NCBI GenBank assembly: GCA_030849075.1
Contig: JASAOO010003015.1
Coordinates: forward strand, 1 to 17,505
Length of the DNA stretch: 17,505 nt
Reading direction: 5' to 3'
Origin: Zelonia costaricensis
Lineage: Eukaryota > Euglenozoa > Kinetoplastea > Trypanosomatida > Trypanosomatidae
Shown here one piece after another: positions 1 to 8,940 of the stretch; the first letter of the stretch is position 1; each line of letters opens with the position of its first letter. The notes beneath the pieces were generated by a model. It was given only the letters and a program-made list of their open reading frames with translations, was not told the origin of the DNA and searched no databases. Position numbers and translations under genes: made by a program.

Positions 1-1575
1 CTCTGCTTGTATCACACACCGCGGGAGCACCTAACGCGTGCGCCCGTCTTTCTCGTTTCCACTTCACCGCCTTCTTTCTAGTTCACCTCCCGCTCTCCTC
101 TTTCTACCTCTCTGCTTATGTCTTGTGTCCGCGACTCGAGCCGCGTACTTCGGGACTACCGCCGCAGCCCAGCCCAACCCGACTGGCGTGGCCGGGCGCC
201 GGTATTTCCAGCTTTGCGGTCTGCTCCCCCCTCTCCGCCTCGACGGCGCATCCTCAGCGCAGCCAAAGGGAAACGAGACGAGACCGCCCCCCCCTCCCCT
301 CTTTTTCTGTGTTTCCACACTTTGGGGGCTCGTGGGGTTTTGCCTTTTTTTTATATGCGAGGCATACTAGACGCTAGACTCTCTCTCTTCCCGTCTCACT
401 GCGCAAAATTCGGCAGCGTCACCACTGCTGGTGGTGGGGGGGGGGGGACCCCACGCACACACACAACAGCCCCCGCCCCCCTCCCCCCGTTTGCACTTCA
501 CGGTCCCCCCCCTCCCCCCTTCCTCTACCTCTCTGCGTCAAGTTTTGGTTTCGTGATGTCTGTCAGCTCGCCCTTGAAGGCGCTGAAAGGCCACTGAAAC
601 GACTACGCAAAGAAAAAAAGGAGGTAAAACGCATACAACGTACACGGCTCATAAACGTATAGACGCACACACGCACACCGACAAAGACCTACGCATGGGT
701 GTCGATGTCGTGCAACGGATAGACCGCACACTCTGCGTGCGAGGTGCTGCTGCTGCTGCGCTTCTTTTTTGTCTGCGTGGGCCCACCTGAGCACCAAGGC
801 GGACGCGCACTTGTTGAACTCGTGCTCGCCAACTCTCTTCTGTTTTTGTTTTTCCGTTTTCTCGTTGCCTGCCTGGCCTGCGAGCGCCTCGTGTCGAGTG
901 GCGCTTCCCCACTCTGTCCACTCGCTCCCTCCCCCGCTCACGCTTTACCCTCTTTCGAAACAAAACACAAAAAAAAACGTCTCTGGCTTTCCAACAGGCA
1001 GAGGCCTCACACACACACAAACAATCATAGAAGGTGTTCTCTTTCCGTTCAACCCAGCACGGCTGTGGCGGCGCGTGGATAGCGCACCCCTGAGCCTTCA
1101 GCCCGGGGCGTCTCTCTCTCTCTCCCCCCTCCCCCGGCCTTCGGCGCCTTCCCTCTTTTGCCGTCCTTCCAGCACAACTACCATAGATAGACACACACAC
1201 ACACACATAGATCACGGGGGGCGTGTCGGCACACTTGCGCTTGAAGGAGAAAAGGGGTGTTGCTGGTCAGCGGCGTCCTTGCTGCGTCGCTTCCTTGCAA
1301 CTCCGTCGGGTCTTTCCTTTTTTTCTTTGGTTCCCCGCTTAGTACACCTGCGTCCAGCGGGGAGGGGGAGGGGCGGGGCGACTCGCCTGTGTACGTTACG
1401 ACATTCTCCGTTGAACACGCGTAGAAGCTCTGACGTTAGTGGGCAAGAGAGAAAAAAAAAAAGAAGAGCGGAGAGAGGCATAGAAGACTGCCCCGAGGAG
1501 GGACGGAGGGGAGGGGCTGCTCACCCCTTGGAGCATCCCGCATACAAAGCGGCCTGGCCACGCCTTGTGCCGCTG
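1..1575. other. Intergenic spacer and 5' UTR upstream of the first gene
   Basis: This stretch has no convincing gene. It is rich in pyrimidine tracts, C-runs and CA repeats (for example 1190-1207), with a 12-base G run at 436-447. ORFs of 100-190 codons exist on both strands, but their translations are runs of Pro, Arg, Leu, Cys and His typical of read-through of low-complexity spacer. The frame of the next gene is open back to about 769 only because stops are rare in this composition; no in-frame ATG occurs before 1576. The first part is probably 3' UTR or spacer of a gene to the left of the window. Confidence 0.75.
1311..1342 (+). promoter_or_regulatory. Candidate polypyrimidine tract and trans-splice acceptor for the 1576 gene
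   Basis: A T/C-rich tract begins at 1311 and is followed by AG at 1341-1342. Trypanosomatid mRNAs receive the spliced leader at the first suitable AG after such a tract. The 233 nt from 1343 to 1575 contain no ATG, so the ATG at 1576 would be the first in the mature mRNA. This supports both the acceptor and the start choice. The exact site is not proven. Confidence 0.5.
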
Positions 1576-4551
1576 ATGGAGCCGCATTCACCTCGTCTGG
1601 GCCGCCGCGGCGGGGCGGCGGCGAGCTCTCTCCCCGTCACCTATGCACAGTACTGGACCAGCGTTGTCACACATTCACGGGACTGCGGCGCTTCGACGGA
1701 AGACCCGTTCCCCCGACCCCAGACGGCGGCCCCGGTGCCAGCCCCGCCTCTGCCTCTGCGCTCGCCGTCGCCGAACAGGCTAACGGTGGCAGGCGCCTAC
1801 CGGCTGCACCTCACCTTGACCCCGAGTCCACACAAGGGGCCGCGGTGCACTGTGGGCGTGTCGTCACGCAACTCGGAATGTGTGCCACTTAGCGAGTGCG
1901 AGGCTGAGGAAGGTCAAGCCACGACGCCAGCGGAGCAGCGCGACAGAGACGCACGGGCGAGGCAAGCAAATATGGAATCCGAAAAGGCAACGCCGCACGA
2001 CGGTCTCCGCGCACGTGTCGGGCAGTCGGGGCGGGCTTCAAGGTTGCGGAGGTCGGGGAACAAGGACTTGGTGGACTCGCCACCTCAACGCGCTTTGCAA
2101 GACGAGGTGGCGCATGCCGAGAAGCACGTCGATCTCACGGCTTGGCACGACCAGGACGCGGTGGCAGTGACGTCTGCTCGCGCCGCAGCGGATGTGGCGG
2201 CCTTCAGTGACGGCTACGCCGCCGACGAGCTCGTCCTGCAATCTGCGCGGTTCTACGAGGAGTGGCGGCAGCGCTGGATGGGAAACAGCGGCGACACCCA
2301 CATCCACGGAAGAGAGACGAGCTGCTGCGTCGTAGAGGTGATCCACGTAGGCGAGTCCGCAGCGGGAGAAACCGATGACGCGGTGTGTGTGGAGGAACGG
2401 CGCACGGCTTCTTGCGGTGGCCGCGCTCCTGTCGCAACGTGCGACATAGACGGCATGAAGGCCAGCGATGCACACACAGAGTCGACGCTGCCTATGGCGC
2501 TGATGCAGGCCACGGCCCTTCCAGCCGCCGGGAGGCCGTCGAAACCACCGGACACCGTCGAGAACGCCGGCAAACTCTCGGTGATCACGCCACCGCCAGG
2601 GTCGCTGCGGCATGACGAGCTATCACCTGCGAGCCTTCCAGCAGAGTTGAAGCACGCGGTGCATGGACGCAGTAACAGCATCAGCAGCACGCGTCGCCCA
2701 CCGCAACGCGCTGCCGGGGCCTCGACTAACTCGCAACAGGGCCTCACGAGCAACCGGCGCAGTCCCGCGGAGTTGAGTGAGTACGAAGGTTGTGTCCGAC
2801 CCACGCTGGCAGCCGCAACCGGGGCCGCATCGGCGAGCTCATCCGTCCCCTCGCTGCCGGACCCCTCCTCCGGCTACGCACGCCACCGCCCTTGGAATGT
2901 GGGCAGTACGATGGACAGCGGTGAAGCGCACCTGCCGCCGCAGCCGCCACCGCGCGGCCGCGTTACGGAAATTTGCGCCAGCAGTCCTCCTGCGCACGCA
3001 GCTGTCCGGCCGAACCACGCGCCAGCCTCGGAGGCTCTCACACACCCGGCAGCCCGCTCGCCTCCCGGCGAGGTGCCTGACGATGGACAAGACGAACGTG
3101 CGTCTGACGGCCACAGCGGGTGGTGGGGCGCGCCGTGGCCTGGGGTGGAGGTGCACCGCCGCCTGTTCGACGACGACGACGGGTCAGAAGACGGCGAAGC
3201 GGTGAAGCACAACAGCGGCGCGAGCGCAGCGGACGCGAGTATGGGCGAAGGATTTGTGGAGGCGGAGAGGTTCAGCGCGACCTTTGTCGATTGCGGCGGC
3301 TCTCCGACTCGGGTAGCACCACCTGCTTTGCCAACGTCATCTCAGGTGGCGGCGCCAACCGGGGTATGGGCTAGCACAGCGCACCTTCTCAGTCCACCTC
3401 AGCGCGATCGCGACAACAGAATCCGCCGCAGCAGCACGAGTGCTTGTTGCGCCGAAGACGGGTTCGCGCTGTGTGAGGCGGCTGTGGCGCGTGCCTCACC
3501 GGTCCCTTGCGCGACGGTCGCCTCTGAACCTGCACGTGAAACACTGATCGAGCTGAGCACCACCACTGGCAGCAGCATCAGCAGCAGCAGTGCGCGTAGT
3601 GAAAGCCTCAGCCGGTGTAGCAGCATCCACAGCGACGCTCTGGGCGGATCGTCTATTACCGGAGACGATGGCGACGTCGAGATGCCGGTGGACGAGGCGG
3701 CCGCCAGCGTTGTGACAGAGTGTGTGAACCTCTCTGCCGTGGAGAAAGAGGCGGAGGACGGGGCTGCACGCGGTGCCGGTGTCGGAGATGGCGGCTCAGC
3801 ATCCCCCACACCTGTGGCACATCTGTCGGCTCGAGAAGAGCGGGTGGGAGACTCAGAACCCGCACAGTGGCGTGACGCTGACGCCGCCGATCACCGCCCA
3901 CCACAACAGATCTGCTCAGCGACGTCGGGTGTGCTTCCACGCGCGCACCCCCTCCTGCACCCCGCGGCGCTGCGAGCGAGGCACGGCGACACCGTCACGG
4001 CGCTCTACTCGGCACAGCTGCTGCCGGGTGAGAAGGCGAACGAGGAGATTGCGCTCTTCCTGTGCTGGTCGCAGGAGGTCGCCCAGCGCCAGAGGGAGCG
4101 GTGGTGTACCCGGCCGCTTGTGTCGGGTGTGCCAGACAGCGCTGCCGAGCACCCCTTCCCTCGCAGCACTTTAGAAGATGTGCAGCGGGTATACGCGGCA
4201 GCGTACGCACGCGCCCCGCGCCGTCACGCAAAACTCATCGCACCCGAGGCGCGGACGCGGCCTGGGCGTATTGCGCATGCCACCGACCATGACCAGCAGC
4301 CGCTGCAGCCCGCCGTGTACGTCGCAGCACCACTGCAGTCCGCAAGCAGCAGGTCTGATAGCCGTGCCAGCAGCAGCGCTCAGCAGCAAGGTGCAGTAGA
4401 GCTCCAGCGCGCTGAAGAACAGGAGCACGCAGCCTCCGTCGCTCCGGTGGCGGAGAAGTTGCTGACACCGTCCGCCACACCGGCGCAGTTTGTGCAGTGG
4501 ATTGCGCAAGACATCGACCCCTACGCGGCGTTGCTGCTCCGCTCGCTGTAG
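1576..4551 (+). CDS. Large low-complexity protein of unknown function, 991 residues
   Basis: I do not recognise this protein. The start is the first ATG after a candidate splice acceptor at 1342; a later in-frame ATG at 1972 is the main alternative. Codon use is strongly G/C-ending throughout. Most of the chain is Ala/Ser/Pro/Arg/Glu-rich and predicted disordered by eye. It has a serine-rich patch near residues 661-690 and an acidic cluster (RLFDDDDGSEDGE). No signal peptide or membrane segment is visible. Three islands look structured: an N-terminal piece with VTYAQYWTSVV; a helix with FYEEWRQRW starting at residue 226; and the last ~175 residues. That last part starts around residue 816 (LLPGEKANEEIALFLCW, then QRQRERW) and ends with the hydrophobic QFVQWIAQDIDPYAALLL. 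It is probably a lineage-specific 'hypothetical conserved' protein with ordered islands in a disordered chain. No function is assigned. Confidence 0.85.
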   Translation: MEPHSPRLGRRGGAAASSLPVTYAQYWTSVVTHSRDCGASTEDPFPRPQTAAPVPAPPLPLRSPSPNRLTVAGAYRLHLTLTPSPHKGPRCTVGVSSRNSECVPLSECEAEEGQATTPAEQRDRDARARQANMESEKATPHDGLRARVGQSGRASRLRRSGNKDLVDSPPQRALQDEVAHAEKHVDLTAWHDQDAVAVTSARAAADVAAFSDGYAADELVLQSARFYEEWRQRWMGNSGDTHIHGRETSCCVVEVIHVGESAAGETDDAVCVEERRTASCGGRAPVATCDIDGMKASDAHTESTLPMALMQATALPAAGRPSKPPDTVENAGKLSVITPPPGSLRHDELSPASLPAELKHAVHGRSNSISSTRRPPQRAAGASTNSQQGLTSNRRSPAELSEYEGCVRPTLAAATGAASASSSVPSLPDPSSGYARHRPWNVGSTMDSGEAHLPPQPPPRGRVTEICASSPPAHAAVRPNHAPASEALTHPAARSPPGEVPDDGQDERASDGHSGWWGAPWPGVEVHRRLFDDDDGSEDGEAVKHNSGASAADASMGEGFVEAERFSATFVDCGGSPTRVAPPALPTSSQVAAPTGVWASTAHLLSPPQRDRDNRIRRSSTSACCAEDGFALCEAAVARASPVPCATVASEPARETLIELSTTTGSSISSSSARSESLSRCSSIHSDALGGSSITGDDGDVEMPVDEAAASVVTECVNLSAVEKEAEDGAARGAGVGDGGSASPTPVAHLSAREERVGDSEPAQWRDADAADHRPPQQICSATSGVLPRAHPLLHPAALRARHGDTVTALYSAQLLPGEKANEEIALFLCWSQEVAQRQRERWCTRPLVSGVPDSAAEHPFPRSTLEDVQRVYAAAYARAPRRHAKLIAPEARTRPGRIAHATDHDQQPLQPAVYVAAPLQSASSRSDSRASSSAQQQGAVELQRAEEQEHAASVAPVAEKLLTPSATPAQFVQWIAQDIDPYAALLLRSL

Positions 4552-4860
4552 TGCGCCAACGAAACAAGGCAGCAGTCACCCCCCACGACCGAAACAGGAG
4601 TGCGCACACGCAGACAGAGAGCTCCAAGACCGCACGTGTGCAACGTCGTTTGTTTTTTTCCCCCGTGATCGGGGAACTGTTCTCTTTTCTTTTTATACGT
4701 AATTCTGCGCGTCTCTGCGCCCTTCAATACACACATACACACACACAATCGAATGCAGGGTGCGCCGTCGGCTCCACCTGACTGCGAAATAGAAGCGCTC
4801 TTTCGCCCCCCCCCTCCCCTTGCCACACCTCCACCCATACCATCTCCCCAACCCCTTTGT

Positions 4861-4894
4861 GCTGTTTTTTTTTGTTGTCTTTTCCGTTGCGCAG
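4861..4894 (+). promoter_or_regulatory. Alternative upstream splice-acceptor candidate
   Basis: A T-rich tract (ten T's from about 4864) runs to AG at 4893-4894. If used it would give a roughly 300-nt 5' UTR for the 5196 gene, carrying upstream ATGs (for example 4989, which is in frame with 5196 and would add 69 residues). The closer site at 5047 gives a UTR without upstream ATGs and is preferred. Confidence 0.3.
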
Positions 4895-5010
4895 ACCGCG
4901 GCGCACGGGCACCGCATCACTCTGCCCTGTCTCCCACCCTCCCTGCGCATTTCTGCCGTTGCACGACCAGGGCCTGTCACACGTGCGCATGCTCGATTGG
5001 GGTGTTGACT

Positions 5011-5047
5011 ACCTTCCCTTCTCCCATTCTTATCCGTGCCCTTTCAG
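5011..5047 (+). promoter_or_regulatory. Preferred splice acceptor for the 5196 MBOAT gene
   Basis: The tract from 5011 is pyrimidine-rich and ends in CTTTCAG, with AG at 5046-5047. The 148 nt from there to 5195 have no ATG, so 5196 would be the first start codon in the mRNA. This helps exclude the in-frame upstream ATG at 4989. Confidence 0.5.
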
Positions 5048-5150
5048 GGGAACACGAAGACGTGCCCGCTACTGTGCCGCACGCGCGCAAGCCAGGCCGC
5101 GCTCCGTACGACCTCAACAGACGCACGCCACACCGCAACCTCACACCGGC

Positions 5151-5184
5151 CACACACACACACACACACACAGAAAAAAAAAAA
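5151..5184 (+). repeat. (CA)11-G-A11 microsatellite next to a start codon
   Basis: Eleven CA units (5151-5172), one G, then eleven A's (5174-5184) end 11 nt before the ATG at 5196. If the acceptor at 5047 is used, the tract lies in the 5' UTR. Such tracts are length-unstable. Confidence 0.9.
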
Positions 5185-5195
5185 GTGCGAGTCCC

Positions 5196-7652
5196 ATGTC
5201 GTCGACTCCGAGTTACGCGGACCGATCACCGTCGCTGTCGACCCTGCAGCAGGGCGCCTCGGCGCTCGCGTTTTTCCCCGTCAGCTTCGCGCCAACGTCC
5301 CCTGCCTCGAGGTCGGCCCCCGCCTCATCCCCCTCGGTGCAAGACGCTACCACACCCACGCAACATTGCAGCCGTCGCAGCCTCAGTCGCTTGACGCCCT
5401 GTGCAGCGGCAGCGCTCGACCGAGACGACCCGCCGCCGCGTGGCACCCAACCCTGCAGCTGCGATGGGGCGCGCATCACCCTCCACCCCCTGCCCGGTCC
5501 CCACATGACTTCATCCTCCCCGACCCGTTTTAGTGCGGCCACACCGAAAAGACACTTTGAGCGACGCCCCCTCTCCCCCGCAACGTCGCGGAAGCTGCTG
5601 CGCGCCGTGTGCCTCCTCTGCGCCGTGGCCGCCGCCCTCCAGCACGTCCGCGTCTTCGCCACCGTCGCCCGCCTCTCGCGCGAGCACGACCACCACCTGC
5701 CGCTGGTGGAGCCGCTGCCGCTGCTCGCCGCGCCCACCGGCGACGCCGGCACCGGGTCACGGCTGCACGCGTGGCGGGCCCGCTACGGCTCCGCCGGGCT
5801 CGACCTCGCCGACGCGCAGTTCGCCGCCTTCTACGCGTACCTGCCGCACCAGCTGGTCGGCATGCTGGTGTTCGTCGCCGTGTCGCGCGCGCTGCGCCGC
5901 CGCTGCTGCGCCGCGCCCGGGTCCGCGGCGGCGCCTTCGCGCGCGCTGTGCGGGTGGTACGCGGGCTGCGGCGTGGCGCTGGTGCTCGGGCTGCACGGGC
6001 TGCCGGGCACGCTGCTGCTGGCGCTGCTGCTGCTCGGCTACGCGGCGACGACGCCGGCGGTGCGGCGCGCACTGCGGCTGCAGCGCCACCCGCGCGCCGC
6101 CCACGCGCTGGTGTGGGCCGTACAGCTGGCGCTGCTTGTGGCGGTGAAGCGCACGGACGGCTTCGCTGCGTGGCTGCCGTGGGCCGGCGTGGCGCGGCGG
6201 CGGCAGGCCGCCATCGACGGCGTCGCCGAGGCGATGCGGCCGTGGCGCATGCGCGCGGAGGCGCACGTGTGGGCCGGGCTGCGGCCGTGGGCGGACGCCT
6301 TCCCGCTGTGCGTGCTGCGCGTGCTCGCCTTCGCCGCGGACCGCCACGAGGCCACCGGCGGCGGCGCCGAGGCGGCCGTGGCGGCACTCCGCGAGCGCCA
6401 CGGCCCGGGGCTGTGCGCCGCCTGCGACGCGCTGCGGCAGCGGCCCAGCAGCAGTGGCGCTGGCGCTGCGTGTGTGCAGTTCCAGGCGCAGTGTCCGCGC
6501 GACGCGGCCGACTACACGCTGCTCGGCTTCCTCGCCTACGCCCTGTACGCGCCGCTGCTGCTGGCCGGCCCGCTGTGCACGTACAACGCCTTCGCCGCGT
6601 CCGCGTCCGCCAGCGCCGCCGCCGCGACAGGGGTGCCGCTGCTGCGGCCCTGGCGCGGCTCGCTCGCCCACTACGCCGCCCGCGGCGCCGCGTCGCTGCT
6701 GCTGCTCGTGGTGGCGGCGCACTACCTGCACGTCAGCGGCTTCCTCGTGTGCAACTGGATCCTCGCCGACCTCGCCCCGCACGAGGTGTTCGCCATCGCC
6801 TACACGCACATGGTGCACCTGTACCTCAAGTTCAACACGGTGTGGAAGCTGGCGCGCGCGCTGGCGCTGCTGGACGGCGTGGTGGCGCCGGAGAACATGC
6901 CGCGCTGCTACGCGGACCTCGTCAGCGTGCAGGACTTCTGGCGGCACTGGCACGCCTCCTTCTACGCCTGGAACGTGCGCTACCTGTACGTGCCGCTGGG
7001 CGGCCGGCGCCGGCGCGCGCTGGTGCTGCCGCTCGTGTTCGCCTTCGTCGCCCTCTGGCACGACCTGGAGCTGCGGCTGCTGTGGTGGGCGCTCGGCATC
7101 ACCGCCGTCTTCCTGGCCGAGGCGGGCCTGCGCCTGTGCGCTGGTCCGCTACGTCAAGTGCTGAGCGCGGCGTGTAAGCCCATGTCTCCGCTCCCAATGC
7201 AAGTGCTCCCGAAGTGGGGTGCAGAGGACGAGGAGGGAAACCGGGCACTGTGCGACGGATCGCCAGAGATCATCGCTGTGGGAGTGCCACCGTCGTCGTC
7301 GTCGGCGGTGGACATCTCGGACAGCTGTGGGGTGCGGCTGGTGGTCAAGCGTGAAGTGCCCACCAGCAACACGAGGCGGCGCGTCTTTCCCGATTGGTGT
7401 CTGTACTGGGTTTGCCAGCCGGTGGGAGCGACACTAGCCATTGCCGTGATGGCCGTCATCATGCCCGTCGGCTTCTCCGCCGCGGCGGACGCGACGCAGA
7501 CGAACGCGGCTGAGTCGGTCAGCATGGGCACGCGGCTGTACGCGATCTTTCTAGGACCGGCGCTGTCGCTTGGCATGTACGCGCATGTGTGTTTGCTTTT
7601 CCTCCCAGGTGCCTTTCTTGTGGTGTGCCTGCGCCGCCACGACGTCAGCTAG
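5196..7652 (+). CDS. GUP1: GUP1-type membrane-bound O-acyltransferase, copy 1
   Basis: This 818-residue polytopic protein belongs to the MBOAT superfamily, GUP1/HHAT-like branch. The diagnostic block is present: an FWRHWH motif at residues 581-586, then RYLYVPLGG, then ALWHD with the presumed catalytic His at residue 622. Residues 439-466 (DYTLLGFLAYALYAPLLLAG and on) match the conserved GUP1 membrane segment. A Cys pair at 407/410 (CAAC) is also found in copy 2. About 130 Ser/Pro/Arg-rich residues precede the first membrane segment (~134-157), so the protein is well longer than fungal GUP1 (~560). T. brucei GUP1 remodels GPI-anchor lipids; an ER or Golgi acyltransferase acting on GPI-like lipids is likely here, but the substrate is inferred. 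The start is the first ATG after the acceptor at 5047. Third positions are almost all G/C from about 5580 to 7140, then clearly less so. The C-terminus (from ~650) has a charged linker and two more membrane segments. Confidence 0.92.
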   Translation: MSSTPSYADRSPSLSTLQQGASALAFFPVSFAPTSPASRSAPASSPSVQDATTPTQHCSRRSLSRLTPCAAAALDRDDPPPRGTQPCSCDGARITLHPLPGPHMTSSSPTRFSAATPKRHFERRPLSPATSRKLLRAVCLLCAVAAALQHVRVFATVARLSREHDHHLPLVEPLPLLAAPTGDAGTGSRLHAWRARYGSAGLDLADAQFAAFYAYLPHQLVGMLVFVAVSRALRRRCCAAPGSAAAPSRALCGWYAGCGVALVLGLHGLPGTLLLALLLLGYAATTPAVRRALRLQRHPRAAHALVWAVQLALLVAVKRTDGFAAWLPWAGVARRRQAAIDGVAEAMRPWRMRAEAHVWAGLRPWADAFPLCVLRVLAFAADRHEATGGGAEAAVAALRERHGPGLCAACDALRQRPSSSGAGAACVQFQAQCPRDAADYTLLGFLAYALYAPLLLAGPLCTYNAFAASASASAAAATGVPLLRPWRGSLAHYAARGAASLLLLVVAAHYLHVSGFLVCNWILADLAPHEVFAIAYTHMVHLYLKFNTVWKLARALALLDGVVAPENMPRCYADLVSVQDFWRHWHASFYAWNVRYLYVPLGGRRRRALVLPLVFAFVALWHDLELRLLWWALGITAVFLAEAGLRLCAGPLRQVLSAACKPMSPLPMQVLPKWGAEDEEGNRALCDGSPEIIAVGVPPSSSSAVDISDSCGVRLVVKREVPTSNTRRRVFPDWCLYWVCQPVGATLAIAVMAVIMPVGFSAAADATQTNAAESVSMGTRLYAIFLGPALSLGMYAHVCLLFLPGAFLVVCLRRHDVS

Positions 7653-8248
7653 GCGATCTTTTCCTTTTTCGTTGTTGTTGCTTCTGTGTTCTTCGCTGTG
7701 ACTCTCATGTGTGGCACGCGCGTTTCTTGCGCCACCATTCTGTTTGGCTTTTGTTCCTTTCCCTCCGCTTGCATCATATTGACACGCGTGAGGACACATC
7801 CGTTGCATCGCATTTGCACGCCCCTCGTGTTCTTTTCTTTCCTTTCCTTTTGTGTGTGTGCGTGTGTGTGTGTGTGTTCATGCTGCCTGCGTCAGCGCCC
7901 CTTTTTTTATGGACAAGCATGTGCACACAGAGAGACACACGCATGACGAGGCCGGGGGGGGGGGGCTTCCTTTTCTTCTTTCCCGAAGCCCCTCCCCTCA
8001 CGCCATTCTTCATGTGTTGGCGTTGGACTTGTCAGGCGCCTCTGTCTCACTCTTTTTTTCTCTCTGTTTGTGTGTTGGTTGCGAAGGTGTGTGCACGTGT
8101 GCGTGTGGGTGCGAGTCGCTCTGCGTCGTTGTCGTCGACTTGTTCTCAAGTCGCCGTCACCGGAACAAGCGGAGTGTGCCCGCCTGCTTACGCTTGCGCA
8201 CACGAAACACGCACGAACGACCGCATGTGCGTAGATTGCTTTTGCCTC

Positions 8249-8264
8249 CGCTTCACGTGAAGCG
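8249..8264. repeat. Perfect 16-bp palindrome
   Basis: CGCTTCACGTGAAGCG equals its own reverse complement. It directly abuts the hairpin at 8264-8287 in a non-microsatellite part of the spacer. Its role is unknown. Confidence 0.8.
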
Positions 8265-8287
8265 CTCCAACTGCACTGCGTTGGAGC
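8264..8287 (+). repeat. 8-bp stem, 8-nt loop hairpin
   Basis: GCTCCAAC (8264-8271) pairs perfectly with GTTGGAGC (8280-8287) around an 8-nt loop. In the sense transcript it would lie in the 3' UTR or spacer after MBOAT copy 1, next to the 16-bp palindrome. Confidence 0.7.
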
Positions 8288-8889
8288 TCAGTCTTGACAA
8301 AACAAAAAGGGGTTTACGTGGGGAATGCAGTCACGCAATGGAAGTGTGGAGAGTGCGCACTCACCGCCTGCTCCACCAAGTTCAGGTCCTTCGCGGGTGA
8401 CATGGGAAGCGCCCTGACTGGATTTCGAAGCGCGGAGTCGCACCACCCATTCCCCACGACCTCCAGCAGGCGCCGGGAGCTCAACGCGAAGCGTGAGCAC
8501 ACACACATACACACACACATACAGACACGCACGCACATGCGTTCCGTGACGAGTCGGCAGCGCGGTCGGAAGGCCCATCTTCCGTCCCCTCCCCCCCCCC
8601 CCCCACTCACACAGCACTGAACCCTCTCCTCCTCCTCCCCTCTCCCTCTCCGAACTCTCTTGACTCTCTGCCAATGACTTCGAATCTTGTAGAAATACCC
8701 ACACCGCGGCGTTGCGGCGAGGCTGTTCAACCTTCGCCATCCGTCTCCACTGGCAGCTCCCGTCGTCTCTGCTGCTGCCTTGCGCTGCACACAACGGTCT
8801 CACCGCCGCCGTTACCGGTCCTCCACTTCACTGCCGGGGTCGGCTACACACGGCACATTAGTCAAACTCGCCTCCCTTGCAGGGGACTT

Positions 8890-8933
8890 CATTCTTATTT
8901 TTTTCTTCTCCCCTCTGACGCACTTCTTTTAAG
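8890..8933 (+). promoter_or_regulatory. Splice-acceptor candidate for the small gene
   Basis: A strong T/C tract from 8890 ends in CTTTTAAG, with AG at 8932-8933, only 7 nt before the ATG at 8941. A second AG after pyrimidines at 8881-8882 would give a 58-nt leader. Either makes 8941 a plausible first ATG. Confidence 0.5.
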
Positions 8934-8940
8934 CGCGGCG

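Larger units (their letters stand above)
4552..5195. other. Intergenic spacer and 5' UTR of the first MBOAT gene
   Basis: About 640 nt separate the two genes. The stretch contains CA repeats (4728-4747), C-runs (4806-4818) and two polypyrimidine-AG candidates, at 4894 and 5047. No convincing gene was seen; the short ORFs here read through repeats. Confidence 0.7.
7653..8940. other. Intergenic spacer between MBOAT copy 1 and the small gene
   Basis: No convincing gene in ~1.3 kb. The left part holds T-rich and TG-repeat sequence (7850-7877), a 12-base G run (7954-7965) and more GT-rich sequence near 8060-8115. From about 8160 to 8470 the sequence is less repetitive and contains a perfect palindrome and an adjacent hairpin. 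A CA-rich stretch (8500-8540) and a 14-base C run (8591-8604) follow. The 8160-8470 block could be a degenerate retroposon (SIDER-like) or a structured 3' UTR element; neither can be confirmed here. Confidence 0.6.

Noticed and set aside
118..597. 159-codon ORF near the left edge, preceded by a pyrimidine tract with AG at 80-81
   Set aside because: It reads through a poly-G run, CA repeats and C-runs (Gly, Thr/His and Pro runs), and its codon use is unlike the real genes.
649..1215. 188-codon minus-strand ORF
   Set aside because: It is opposite to the gene direction, low in complexity, and begins in a CA/TG repeat.
4857..5195. In-frame upstream extension of MBOAT copy 1
   Set aside because: The open frame before 5196 crosses the preferred splice acceptor and encodes repeat-derived Thr/His and Lys runs. 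The only ATG in it (4989) lies upstream of the AG at 5047.
5530..7061. Long minus-strand ORFs (5530-6387 and 5757-7061) opposite MBOAT copy 1
   Set aside because: They are Arg/Ala/Pro-rich shadows caused by the extreme GC3 of the sense gene, which leaves few stop codons on the other strand.
5609..7177. 522-codon ORF in another + frame over MBOAT copy 1
   Set aside because: The translation is almost entirely Arg, Ala and Gly with no recognisable feature, while the overlapping frame encodes a clear MBOAT.
8160..8470. Possible SIDER-type retroposon
   Set aside because: The block is less repetitive than its surroundings, but I could not identify the retroposon signature or flanking target duplications by eye.
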